From CAYLSV01 sp964386435 (GTDB lineage Bacteria > Planctomycetota > Phycisphaerae > Tepidisphaerales > Tepidisphaeraceae), in the NCBI GenBank assembly GCA_964386435.1, contig CAYLSV010000032.1:1-39838 (forward strand): a stretch of DNA of 39,838 nucleotides, written 5' to 3'. Position numbers and translations under genes: made by a program. This document shows positions 29,868 through 38,708 of this stretch, piece by piece. The notes beneath the pieces were generated by a model that was given only the letters and a program-made list of their open reading frames with translations, was not told the origin of the DNA and searched no databases. The stretch's first letter is position 1. Each line of letters starts with the position of its first letter.

Positions 29868-32300
29868 ATGCTTCTGCGATTCCTGTTCAAGTCATGGACC
29901 TTGCAAACGGTCCTGCTCGTTCTCGGCCTGGCCCCACCGGCGGGTGCCGAACCATCCGCGTGGGCACCGGCAGAGAGCCCGCTGATGACCGTTTGGGGCG
30001 AATCGATCGATCCCGAACGGCCGCTGCCGGAACATCCCCGGCCGCAGATGACGAGGCCGAGCTGGGTCAACTTGAACGGCCTGTGGGACTACGCGCTGGA
30101 GCCCGTCGACTTCGAGCCGGTGCAAGGGCTGATCGACGATGACTCGATGACGACCGGCGACCCGCCGACGCGGTGGGACGGCCAGATCCTCGTGCCATTC
30201 GCCATTGACTCGGCGTTGTCCGGCGTGAACCACGTCCTTCGACCCGACGAGCGGCTTTGGTATCGACGTGAACTGCCCGATTTTCCGGCCGATGGCGGGC
30301 GAATCCTGTTGCACGTCCAAGCCAGCGATTGGGAGACAAGCGTCTACGTCAACGGCCAACGAATTGGCCAACACCGTGGCGGTTACGATCCGTTCAGCAT
30401 CGACCTCACCGATCACCTGCGGGAGGCCGGCAACGAACTCGTCATCTGTTGTTGGGACGCCACCGGCCAGCAGGCTCAGGCCGTCGGCAAGCAGAGCCTG
30501 CCTGAAGATCGCAGGGGCTTTCGCTACCAGCCGACCGGCGGCATCTGGCAGACGGTCTGGCTGGAGCGGGTGCCGGCGATCCGCATCGATGACTTCAAGC
30601 TGACGACCGACGTGAGCGACGGCACGCTGACCATCACGCCGCAAGTCGTCGGGAACAGCAACGGCCTGCTGCTTGAGGCCGTCGCCTTTGACAACGGCAA
30701 CTTCATTGCCGAACACCGTGGACCCGCGGCCAAGCCGCTGACGCTTCAGCTGGTCGGCCCGAAGCTCTGGTCCCCGGACCGCCCGCACCTTTACGATTTG
30801 CGTCTGCGGCTCCTCGATGGCGACGCAATCGTCGACGAGGTCGGCAGCTACTTCGGCATGCGGGAAGTCGAAGTCAAGCTCGCGCCCGACGGCCACCCGC
30901 GGGTCCACCTCAACGGCGAGCCGATCCAGATGTTCGGCCCGCTCGATCAGGGCTACTGGCCCGACGGCATTCTCACGCCGCCCTCCGAGGAGGCGATGCG
31001 GTTCGACCTCGAGTACGTCAAGAACGTCGGCGGCAACGCGATTCGCGTCCACGTCAAAACCCACCCGGCCCGCTGGTATCACCTCGCCGACCGGCTGGGG
31101 CTGCTTGTTTGGCAAGACATGGTCTGCCTGCCGAAGTACGACCAGCAAGTGGACGATGCCGCCGCGGCGCAGTGGAAGCGGGAGTTTGACGGCATGGTCG
31201 ACGCCTTGGAGAACCACCCGTCGGTCATTCTCTGGATCGTCTTCAACGAAGGGTGGGGCCGACATGACTTGCCCGGATACGTTGCTTGGCTTCGTGGGCG
31301 AGATCCGACGCGGCTCATCACGCCCACCAGCGGCGGGACCGACCACGACCTCGGCGATGTCCGCGATTATCACGATTACCTGATGTACCCGACCGTCATC
31401 GCTCCCAAGGCGAGCGACCGACGAACGTGGGTCCTTGGCGAAACCGGCGGCGAGAATCTCTCGCTCTCCGGCCATCTGTGGGATCCAGATCGGACGCCGC
31501 AGCCTTGGGTCGACTATCGCCTCAACCTCGGCCGCCCCACGGCGGCAGATCGGGAGGAACTCGAGGAACTTTACAGCTTCAGTTCGCAGATGTGGCGTTA
31601 TCTCCTACCGCACGGCTGTGCCGGTTTGATCTACACGCAGCTGAGCGACATCGAGCACGAGCAGAACGGCTGGCTCACCTATGACCGAAAGGTGTCCAAG
31701 ATCCCGATCGCCGAGCTCCGCCGCATCCACGCGCCGCTCACCCGGCCGCCGACCGAGCTGGAAGCCATACCCGCGATCGACACGACCTGGAAGATCAGCA
31801 CCAAAGCTCCGACTCAGGCGACTGAGGTGCGGCCCCGCTTCGATTACGAGGGCGGCCCCTGGGCTCAGATCGACTTCGATGACGATGCGTGGGCGACGGC
31901 GCGGCTCGACGAGGTTGTGCTGAAGGATTCTGCCGAGGAGAGGGGCGAGCCACAACCGATCTTCCTGCGGCAGGTGTTCTCGCTGGACAGACAGATCATC
32001 AACCCGGTCTTCAGGATCGAGTCGAGCGTCACGCACAATCCCACGACCCGCGACCGCAACCTGCCGGAGATCGAGCTCTTTCTCAACGGCCAATTCCTCC
32101 GGGACATTCGCCTCGTTGGGCTCACGGGGCGGACCTGCTTCGCCTACGTCGCGTTGCGACCCGATGAGGAGGCGCTAGTCCGCGACGGCGACAACCTGCT
32201 CGCAATCCGCCTGCCGAACGGCAGCGAGATGAACCACCTGACCGTGAGCCTCTGGAGCGAGGCTCCCACCACGCCGCAGACGCGAGATTCTTCACCATGA
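29868..32300 (+). CDS. GH2 family glycoside hydrolase, secreted, with extra C-terminal beta-sandwich
   Basis: An 810-residue enzyme with a Sec signal (LQTVLLVLGLAPPAGA). The sugar-binding domain has WVNLNGLWDYAL, ILVPFAIDSALSGV and LHVQASDWETSVYVNGQRIG, followed by the Ig-like domain and the barrel (from about residue 340). Glu461 in FNEGWG is the acid/base and Glu525 in LGETGG the likely nucleophile. From about residue 640 a further galactose-binding-like sandwich is present (WAQIDFDDDAWATARLDEVV, ELFLNGQFLRDI). Such GH2 proteins include beta-galactosidases, glucuronidases and others; the short active-site loops do not decide. The stop overlaps the next GH2 start as ATGA. No clear ribosome-binding site precedes the ATG. 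Confidence 0.9.
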   Translation: MLLRFLFKSWTLQTVLLVLGLAPPAGAEPSAWAPAESPLMTVWGESIDPERPLPEHPRPQMTRPSWVNLNGLWDYALEPVDFEPVQGLIDDDSMTTGDPPTRWDGQILVPFAIDSALSGVNHVLRPDERLWYRRELPDFPADGGRILLHVQASDWETSVYVNGQRIGQHRGGYDPFSIDLTDHLREAGNELVICCWDATGQQAQAVGKQSLPEDRRGFRYQPTGGIWQTVWLERVPAIRIDDFKLTTDVSDGTLTITPQVVGNSNGLLLEAVAFDNGNFIAEHRGPAAKPLTLQLVGPKLWSPDRPHLYDLRLRLLDGDAIVDEVGSYFGMREVEVKLAPDGHPRVHLNGEPIQMFGPLDQGYWPDGILTPPSEEAMRFDLEYVKNVGGNAIRVHVKTHPARWYHLADRLGLLVWQDMVCLPKYDQQVDDAAAAQWKREFDGMVDALENHPSVILWIVFNEGWGRHDLPGYVAWLRGRDPTRLITPTSGGTDHDLGDVRDYHDYLMYPTVIAPKASDRRTWVLGETGGENLSLSGHLWDPDRTPQPWVDYRLNLGRPTAADREELEELYSFSSQMWRYLLPHGCAGLIYTQLSDIEHEQNGWLTYDRKVSKIPIAELRRIHAPLTRPPTELEAIPAIDTTWKISTKAPTQATEVRPRFDYEGGPWAQIDFDDDAWATARLDEVVLKDSAEERGEPQPIFLRQVFSLDRQIINPVFRIESSVTHNPTTRDRNLPEIELFLNGQFLRDIRLVGLTGRTCFAYVALRPDEEALVRDGDNLLAIRLPNGSEMNHLTVSLWSEAPTTPQTRDSSP

Positions 32301-34984
32301 TCACGCCCCTCCCCACCGCCACGTGGCAGACCATTATCCGCACAATGGTCGGCCTGGCCCTCTGCGTCACCTCCGCCCGCGCCGAGCCGCTGCCGCTGCC
32401 GGACCTGCGGGACGGCTGGTCGGTGCATGTCGATGAGGAGGGGCTCGATTTCGCCGATTACGCTGGGCAAGACGCGGCCGGCGAAATCGAGCATCACGCG
32501 ACGCGGCCCGGCCCGCAGCAGTTCGGCGAGTACCGCCAGACCGAGGCGTACTGGGTGAAAGGTTCGTTCGAACTGACCGAGGCCGAGGCGGCGCGCTCGG
32601 CGTTGCTGCGCAGCGAGCAGCACGCGTTCGGCGTCGAGTACTGGATCAACGGCCAGGAGGCCGGCGAGTGGGAAATCATCAGCCCGCACACCCTGCCGCT
32701 GCCGGACGGGATCTTGAAGCCCGGCCGCAACGAAATGGTCCTGCGAATCGGCGGCTTCGCGGCCATCCCCCGCAGCGGCCCGAAGAACGCTCCGCTGATC
32801 CCCGCCGGCGCGGCCAGGGCGAGCTGGGGCCGCGACCACGGCATCTTCTCGCCGTTCGAGATCGACTTCTACGACAAGGCTGTCGTCAAGCACGTGCTCG
32901 TCGTGCCGCGCGTCGAGCGGCGGGAACTGCTGCTGCGGATCGAGCTGCACGAGGACGAGCCGCTTTCCGCCGACGCCCGACTGGTTGTGCGCGGCGACCA
33001 TCTCGAACCGAGCGAACACGCCGTGACGCCAACCGGCGATCGCTTCGTCGACGTCGTCGTGCCGGTATCCGATGACATGCCGCTGTGGTCGCCGGAAAAG
33101 CCGGAGCTAGTCGGCCTCACCGTCGCCCTGCGTGACGGCGGCGAACTGTTGCACGAGCGGCCCGTTACCTACGGCTTCCGCGAGGTCGCCATCGTCGGCG
33201 ACGACTTCACCCTCAACGGCCAGCCCCGACTGATCCGCGGGTCGAACCTCGTCCAGGAGCCGAAGTACAACCAGGAGCGGTACGACGACCCGGCGACGAT
33301 CCACGAGTACATGATCCGCTTGGGCCGGGGCATGAACGTCAACGCGTTCCGCACCCACACCGGGCCGCTGCCCAAGAGTTGGATGCGCGTCGCCGACGAG
33401 CACGGCATGATGATCTTCCACGAGACGTACCTCATGTACAACCACATGAACTACGAGTTCTCGCCGGAGAATCACGAATTGTACCGGCAGCGGGCGCTGC
33501 AGGCCGCCGAGCAGTGGGTGCTGCATTATGGCAACCACCCGTCGATCGTTTTCTGGGTCGCCAGCAACGAGGCGCCGCTGACGGAGACGGATTGGGAGAA
33601 CGACGTGCTGGTGCCGCACTGGAAGGCGCTCGATCCGTCGCGGCCGGTGATGCGGGCCGGGTTCGTCAGCGAAGACGTGGCCGACCACCACAACTACGAC
33701 GGCTTCAAGTTCGGCAGCGAGGGCGACTTCGCCCTGAAGGTCGAGGGCCGGCTGAACGATTATCGCACGCTCGAGCTCACCGTGCCCAAGGCCAACACCG
33801 AATACATCGAGGGCTACAAGGCCTACCGCCGGCTGCGCTGGCACGGGACGGTGGAGAATTCTGACGAGTCCCGCAACGTCTACGCACAGCTTGCCCACGA
33901 GCAGACGGACTACCTACGCCGCCGCGACTTCGAGATCATCATGCCGTACATGTTCGGCATGTGGACCGGCGGCCGCGACACTTGGGCGACCGGCGAGCGG
34001 CAACCGATCTACCTGGCACTCAAGCAGTCGCTGGCCCCGATCTACACGTCGCCCGATCTCATTGACCGCAACCATGCCGCCGGGTCAACGCTCTCCGTGC
34101 CGCTGGTGGTGATGAACGACACGCTCGATGAGGCAACGTTGCGCGTCAACATTTACCTGACCGAGCGCGACCTCGACTTCGGCGACGATCCGGACGCCTT
34201 CGTTGAACTTGAACCCGTCGCCCGGCTCGACGCGTCGCTCGATGCCGTCTCCACCGCAAAGCGGCAGGTCGACCTCGCCCTGCCGTCGGCTGAAGGCCGC
34301 TTCTTCGTCTACGTCGAGACGATCGGCGACGGCGGCGAGCGTGCCGTCTCCCGCCGCATCATCCGCACGGTCGAAGAGTTGAAAGCTCTCCCGTCACTCG
34401 ATGACCGGCGGGTTGTATTGCTCGGCGAAGACTCCGAGGTTCGACAACAACTCCTCGATTTCGGCGTCACGTTGATCAATGAGGTGGGCGACGCGGATGT
34501 CATCGTCGTCGCCACCAGCCTCGACGAAGCCGACCGCACCTCGGCGCTGGCCGAGCGGCTGCGGCTCGCGGCTGAGTCCGGGGCGACGGTCGTGGTTTTC
34601 GCCGATTCTTCCTGGAACTGGCCGGACCTGATGCCCATCGAGATCAAGCCCAACGGCCGATTCACCCGCAACTACGTCAGCTCCCGCGCCTTCACCGAGC
34701 AGCCGGACCACCCGCTGTTCGACGGCCTCAACCCGATCGGCTTCCGGCGACTCAACGGCGTGCGCGGCCGAATCGCCGAGGTGGCGTTCGACGTGCCGGA
34801 GGATGATGAGTCGTTCCGCAGCCTGCTCTGGATGCATGACCCCGAGTCGTCCGTCATCGTCGAAGAACGCGTTGGCGACGGCCGGCTGCTGTTGTCGTCG
34901 GTGGAGCTCGGCGGCCGGCTGGATGAAAACGGCAAACGCTACGACCCGTTTGTCGAACGGTTGTTGCGGAACATGATTCGGTAG
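32297..34984 (+). CDS. GH2 family glycoside hydrolase with C-terminal glutamine-amidotransferase-like domain
   Basis: An 895-residue enzyme starting in the stop of the previous GH2 gene. N-terminal Sec-like signal (IIRTMVGLALCVTSARAE). The sugar-binding domain has AYWVKGSFELTEAEA and FGVEYWINGQEAGEWEI, then an Ig-like domain (PLWSPEKPELVGLTVALRDG) and the barrel with NGQPRLIRGSNLVQEPKYNQ. Glu425 in VASNEAPLT fits the acid/base and Glu502 in ANTEYIEGY the nucleophile. After a further Ig-like domain, residues about 700-895 form a Rossmann-like glutamine-amidotransferase-type fold (RVVLLGEDSEV, DADVIVVATSLDEA, GATVVVFADSSWNWPDLMPI, GDGRLLLSSVELGGRL) without a clear catalytic Cys. A similar fold serves for trimerisation in GH42 enzymes. 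Tandem GH2 genes of this kind probably act on different linkages of the same substrate. Confidence 0.88.
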   Translation: MITPLPTATWQTIIRTMVGLALCVTSARAEPLPLPDLRDGWSVHVDEEGLDFADYAGQDAAGEIEHHATRPGPQQFGEYRQTEAYWVKGSFELTEAEAARSALLRSEQHAFGVEYWINGQEAGEWEIISPHTLPLPDGILKPGRNEMVLRIGGFAAIPRSGPKNAPLIPAGAARASWGRDHGIFSPFEIDFYDKAVVKHVLVVPRVERRELLLRIELHEDEPLSADARLVVRGDHLEPSEHAVTPTGDRFVDVVVPVSDDMPLWSPEKPELVGLTVALRDGGELLHERPVTYGFREVAIVGDDFTLNGQPRLIRGSNLVQEPKYNQERYDDPATIHEYMIRLGRGMNVNAFRTHTGPLPKSWMRVADEHGMMIFHETYLMYNHMNYEFSPENHELYRQRALQAAEQWVLHYGNHPSIVFWVASNEAPLTETDWENDVLVPHWKALDPSRPVMRAGFVSEDVADHHNYDGFKFGSEGDFALKVEGRLNDYRTLELTVPKANTEYIEGYKAYRRLRWHGTVENSDESRNVYAQLAHEQTDYLRRRDFEIIMPYMFGMWTGGRDTWATGERQPIYLALKQSLAPIYTSPDLIDRNHAAGSTLSVPLVVMNDTLDEATLRVNIYLTERDLDFGDDPDAFVELEPVARLDASLDAVSTAKRQVDLALPSAEGRFFVYVETIGDGGERAVSRRIIRTVEELKALPSLDDRRVVLLGEDSEVRQQLLDFGVTLINEVGDADVIVVATSLDEADRTSALAERLRLAAESGATVVVFADSSWNWPDLMPIEIKPNGRFTRNYVSSRAFTEQPDHPLFDGLNPIGFRRLNGVRGRIAEVAFDVPEDDESFRSLLWMHDPESSVIVEERVGDGRLLLSSVELGGRLDENGKRYDPFVERLLRNMIR

Positions 34985-35004
34985 CTTCGATCGGTAGATC
35001 CACC

Positions 35005-36480
35005 ATGTCACGCCCCGCTTCACTGCTGACCCTTGCCGCAAGCGTCCTCGCCGTTGCTGCGCCCGCCGTTGCCGAGCCGGCGCGGCCGAACGTGATTCTG
35101 GTCATGGGCGACGACATGGGCTTTGAGTGCTTCGACGCCTACGGCGGCACGTCGTACGAGACGCCGCACGCCGACGCGTTGGGCCGCGAGGGCGTCGTGT
35201 TCGAGCACGCAATTGCGACGCCGCTGTGCACGCCGTCGCGGGTCATGCTGATGACCGGCAAGTACGGCCACCGCAACTACGAGCGGTTCTCGCACCTGCC
35301 GCCCGAGGAGCGAACTTTCGGCCACTTATTCCAGGACCACGGCTACCGCACGGCGTTTGGCGGCAAGTGGCAGCTTGGCGACATGACGCGCATCGGTGAG
35401 GCCGGCTTCGACGCCTTCGCCACCGCCGCCGGGGTCCGGGCACGCGGCAACCCGCAGATCGTTTTCCACGACGGCCGCGACCCCGGCGACATAAGCGACC
35501 GTTTCGGCGAGGACGTGATCGTCGACTTCCTCGTCGACTTCATCCGCGAGGACGACGATCAACCGTTCTTCGTCTACTTCCCCGCGTTCATGCCGCACGC
35601 GCCATACCTGCCAACGCCCGGCACACCAGGTTGGCGGAACGGCAGTCGCGGCAAGGCCGACCCGGTCTACTTCGCCAGCATGGTCCGCCACCTCGATGGC
35701 CAACTCGGCCGGCTGCTGGCGGCCGTGGAGGCCGAGGGGGAGCTGGATAACACCGTCATCCTCTTCACCGGCGACAACGGCTCGGGCGGCGGGGTCGTGA
35801 GCCAACTCGACGGCCAAACCGTGCGCGGGGCCAAGGGCAGCTTCACCGACCTCGGCACCCGCGTACCGATGTTCGCGCGGTGGCCGAACCGGTCGCCGGC
35901 GGGGGTGCGGGTGGCAGAACCCGTCGATTTTACCGACTTCTACGCCACGTTCGCCGACATGCTCGGCGTGCTGGAAGAGGAACGGGCAACGCACGCCATC
36001 GACGGCCAAAGCTTCTGGCCGATCCTCAGCGGCGACGAGCGGCGCGGGCCGCGCGAGCATGCGTTCATCTTCTTCAAGGGCAAGGTCCAGTACGGCAGCC
36101 ACATGTCCGCCGGCGGCTACTTCGCGCGCGGCGAGCGTTGGAAGCTCTACCACGACGGCCGCCTGTTCGACCTCGACGCCGACCCGTTCGAGAAGCAGCC
36201 CATCCTGCCCGGCACAGGCGATGCCGAGGCGGCAACCCGGCGGGCCGAGTTGAAGGCGGTGTTCGAGGAGCTTGAGGTCGACCCGACGATGCTGATCCCG
36301 CTCGACGATCGCGACGAGTGGTTGCACGAGATCGTCCGCCAGCAACGGCGGGCCAAGACCTGGACGCCGGCCAAGAACCGGGCGCTGCACGCCTTCCGCC
36401 AGAAGCGGCTGCGGCTTGCGGTGGAGGAGCAGGACTGGGCGGAGCTTTGGATCGCGCTCGACGTCGAGCCTGTCGAGTAA
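35005..36480 (+). CDS. Secreted sulfatase (S1 type), CTPSR, paralog of the operon's first sulfatase
   Basis: A 491-residue sulfatase with a clear Sec signal (MSRPASLLTLAASVLAVAAP then AVAE). Metal motif VILVMGDDMGFECFDAYGG (G in place of A before DD), formylglycine site Cys75 in C-T-P-S-R, MTGKYGHRNYERFSHLPPEE, AFGGKWQLGDM, VILFTGDNGSGGGVVSQLDG. The C-terminal tail of about 85 residues is helical and ends VEEQDWAELWIALDVEPVE, resembling the tail of the sulfatase at 25681. Spacing of 20 bases from the GH2 gene and 13 bases to the next sulfatase places it within the operon. Confidence 0.92.
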   Translation: MSRPASLLTLAASVLAVAAPAVAEPARPNVILVMGDDMGFECFDAYGGTSYETPHADALGREGVVFEHAIATPLCTPSRVMLMTGKYGHRNYERFSHLPPEERTFGHLFQDHGYRTAFGGKWQLGDMTRIGEAGFDAFATAAGVRARGNPQIVFHDGRDPGDISDRFGEDVIVDFLVDFIREDDDQPFFVYFPAFMPHAPYLPTPGTPGWRNGSRGKADPVYFASMVRHLDGQLGRLLAAVEAEGELDNTVILFTGDNGSGGGVVSQLDGQTVRGAKGSFTDLGTRVPMFARWPNRSPAGVRVAEPVDFTDFYATFADMLGVLEEERATHAIDGQSFWPILSGDERRGPREHAFIFFKGKVQYGSHMSAGGYFARGERWKLYHDGRLFDLDADPFEKQPILPGTGDAEAATRRAELKAVFEELEVDPTMLIPLDDRDEWLHEIVRQQRRAKTWTPAKNRALHAFRQKRLRLAVEEQDWAELWIALDVEPVE

Positions 36481-36493
36481 ACATCTCTCATTC

Positions 36494-37810
36494 ATGCCCA
36501 ACTCCCCCACCCGCCCGAACGTCGTCGTCCTCACGCTGCACGATGCCGGCTCGCACTTCGGTTGCTACGGCGTGCCGGACGCGCGGACGCCAGCCATCGA
36601 TCAGCTGGCCGCCGAGGGGGTGCGGCTCGAACACTTCTTCGCCGCCGCACCGATTTGCAGCGCCAGCCGGTGCGCGATGCTCACCGGCCGCCACCCGCAG
36701 CGCAACGGCGTGCTGGGCGTCGTCCACCCGCCGGACGCTTGGCGGTTGCGGGACGACGTGCCGCACTTGGCGAGTTGGCTGGCGGACGCCGGCTACCGCA
36801 CCGCGCAGTTCGGCGTGCAGCACGAGGCGTGGGACGACGACATCGACCGCCTGGGCTTCGCCGAACGTCACGCGGTGATCCGCGACGAAACGGTGGAGAT
36901 TCCGGCCCCCGCCGTCGCGGCGGTGTTCGATGAATGGCTCGGTAATCAAGACGGGGTCAAGCCGTTCTACGCGCAGATCGGGTTCTTCGAGTCGCACCGC
37001 GTCTTCTCCTACGGCGGCGTGGAGGCGGACGAGTCGGCGGACGTGTGGGTGCCGCCGTACCTCAAGGACGTGCCGGCGGCACGGGCCGACTTGGCCCATC
37101 TGCGGGCGGCGGTGGCGCGGGCGGATGAGGGGGTGGCGGCCGTCGTTGAAGCGTTGCGGCGGCACGGGCTGGAGCGGGACACGATCTTCCTGTTCAACAG
37201 CGACCACGGCATCGAGTTCCCGCGGGCCAAGTGGACGATGTACGACCCCGGCCTCCACGTCGGCATGATCGCCCGCTGGCCGGGTGGTGGCGTCGACGGT
37301 GGACGGGCCGTGGCGACGCTGGCGTCGAGCGTCGACATCGTGCCGACGTTGTGTGACTTGATCGGCATCGATTCGCCCAAGTCGGACGGCCGCAGCATGG
37401 CCGCTGATTGGCGGGGCGGGCCGGCGGCGGATGAAGACGCGGCCGTCTTCGCGCTCATGGGCGGCTCGCTGCGGGCGGTGCGGACGCGGCGATGGAAGCT
37501 GATCCGCAACTTCGAGCCGATCATGCGGCCCTTCGCCCCAATCGACATGAGCCCCCGGCCGGCGGGCGAGCCGGGCTACTACGGCGTCGACCGGTCGTGC
37601 CCGTTCGTCGAGCTGTACGACCTGGACGCCGACCCGGTTGAGCTGCACAACCTCGCCGACGACCCGGCCCATGCCGCGACACGCGCGGCGCTCGACGATC
37701 GGCTCATTGGCTGGATGCGGCAACAGCACGACGAGCTGCTGGAGCATCCGGTGACCAGCCCGTACTACGGCCGGGCGGTGAGCAACCTGCTGCGGGCGCG
37801 GCCAGAATAG
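36494..37810 (+). CDS. Sulfatase, S1 type, no signal peptide (HD subfamily), CSASR
   Basis: A 438-residue sulfatase with no signal peptide, so probably cytoplasmic. It starts MPNSPTRPNVVVLTLHDAGS; the HD pair replaces the usual DD, as in the sulfatase at 10647. Cys55 in C-S-A-S-R is the formylglycine site and still fits C-x-[PA]-x-R. Other signatures are LTGRHPQRNGVLGVV, QFGVQHEAWDDDIDRLGF, FLFNSDHGIEFPRAKWTMYD and ELYDLDADPVELHNLADDP. It is the last gene of the sulfatase-GH run. An upstream extension of the frame overlaps the previous gene and has no support. Confidence 0.92.
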   Translation: MPNSPTRPNVVVLTLHDAGSHFGCYGVPDARTPAIDQLAAEGVRLEHFFAAAPICSASRCAMLTGRHPQRNGVLGVVHPPDAWRLRDDVPHLASWLADAGYRTAQFGVQHEAWDDDIDRLGFAERHAVIRDETVEIPAPAVAAVFDEWLGNQDGVKPFYAQIGFFESHRVFSYGGVEADESADVWVPPYLKDVPAARADLAHLRAAVARADEGVAAVVEALRRHGLERDTIFLFNSDHGIEFPRAKWTMYDPGLHVGMIARWPGGGVDGGRAVATLASSVDIVPTLCDLIGIDSPKSDGRSMAADWRGGPAADEDAAVFALMGGSLRAVRTRRWKLIRNFEPIMRPFAPIDMSPRPAGEPGYYGVDRSCPFVELYDLDADPVELHNLADDPAHAATRAALDDRLIGWMRQQHDELLEHPVTSPYYGRAVSNLLRARPE

Positions 37811-37831
37811 CGGCTGCAGAAAAGTGCGCTT

Positions 37832-37860
37832 TTGGGTTGCGGACCAACCGATGATGTATT
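37832..37860 (+). promoter_or_regulatory. Weak putative promoter for the PEP-CTERM gene
   Basis: TTGGGT (37832-37837), 17 bases, TGTATT (37855-37860), in the 137-base gap after the sulfatase. Confidence 0.3.
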
Positions 37861-37875
37861 ACCGTACGGGTGACC

Positions 37876-37916
37876 GGCCGCTGAGGCAGCGGCCCGTCCG
37901 CAGCCGGTCTGCGGAC
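37876..37916 (+). promoter_or_regulatory. Two adjacent hairpins in the leader of the PEP-CTERM gene
   Basis: Hairpin 1 at 37876-37894 pairs GGCCGCT with AGCGGCC around GAGGC. Hairpin 2 at 37896-37916 pairs GTCCGCAG with CTGCGGAC around CCGGT. Both stems are perfect. Neither is followed by a T-run, so they may stabilise the leader or act in regulation rather than end the sulfatase operon. Confidence 0.5.
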
Positions 37917-37947
37917 TAATCCAGCTCACCCTTCGGAGGAAGAACCC

Positions 37948-38634
37948 ATGTACCCCAAGCTGCTCGCCGCGGCCGCCGCCGCCTGCATCCTGCCCGCCGC
38001 CACGGCCACGGCGGCTGTCGTGTTCGTCGAAGACTTCGAAGACCAGTCAGTCGTCGCCGGCCTCGACAGCTACCTTGAGGTGGGTAGCAAGAGCAACGAC
38101 GGCACCGACCCGCAAAATAACTTTTTCGCTCCCACCGGCTTCAACGGCTCGTTTTTTGGGGAAGAAGATCTTTTTGCTACGGCAGGCAGCAATTCCGGGC
38201 CGGTTGCCGTGACCGCTGACTTGAGCAATGTGCAGTCGATCGAGGTCAGCTTCCTGTACGCGATCGATAGCCGCTTCAACAGCGACCCGGCCACGTTCGA
38301 TGGCACGTTCACGTTCACGCCGTCGGTCCGCATCGAGCGGCAGACAGGGGCCACGCCGGAGTTCGCATTGACGCCGCTGGTGGTAGACACCGCGACGACC
38401 AACGCGACGAACACCTTCCTGTCGTACACGGCGTCGTTCGCTGTTCCCGATGCGCCGCTCAACCCGTTCAACGAGTTGCAGTCGGTCACGCTCGACGTGC
38501 AAAGCGCCCGCGGCACCGGCGGCCGGTTCGTCTTTATCGACGACTTCACCGTCTCCACCACGCCGATCCCCGAGCCGGCGTCGTTGGCGGCGGTTGGGTT
38601 GCTGGCGCCGTTGATGCTGCGTCGTCGCCGCTGA
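37948..38634 (+). CDS. PEP-CTERM sorting-signal protein, unknown function
   Basis: A 228-residue exported protein. It has a Sec signal (MYPKLLAAAAAACILPAATA), a beta-rich body (VVFVEDFEDQSVVAGLDSYL, SIEVSFLYAIDSRF, FTFTPSVRIERQTG, GGRFVFIDDFTVS) and a C-terminal PEP-CTERM tail: PIPEPASLAAVGLLAPLMLR plus RRR. That tail directs processing by exosortase/EpsH-like enzymes and surface or matrix delivery; no exosortase gene is in the window. The start has GGAGGAAG upstream. A body of this kind resembles jelly-roll matrix proteins rather than an enzyme. It ends before a strong terminator. Confidence 0.9.
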   Translation: MYPKLLAAAAAACILPAATATAAVVFVEDFEDQSVVAGLDSYLEVGSKSNDGTDPQNNFFAPTGFNGSFFGEEDLFATAGSNSGPVAVTADLSNVQSIEVSFLYAIDSRFNSDPATFDGTFTFTPSVRIERQTGATPEFALTPLVVDTATTNATNTFLSYTASFAVPDAPLNPFNELQSVTLDVQSARGTGGRFVFIDDFTVSTTPIPEPASLAAVGLLAPLMLRRRR

Positions 38635-38667
38635 GCGGTGGGCGTTGCGTCGTTATCGCCATCCCGT

Positions 38668-38698
38668 GAGCCCGCCGCTCCGTTGCGGCGGGCTCTTT
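38668..38698 (+). terminator. Strong intrinsic terminator after the PEP-CTERM gene
   Basis: GAGCCCGCCGC and GCGGCGGGCTC form a perfect 11-bp GC-rich stem with the 6-base loop TCCGTT, followed by TTT. It lies between the convergent PEP-CTERM and GH10 genes and could work in both directions, but the T-run is only on the plus side. Confidence 0.85.
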
Positions 38699-38708
38699 GC
38701 GTTGGCGG

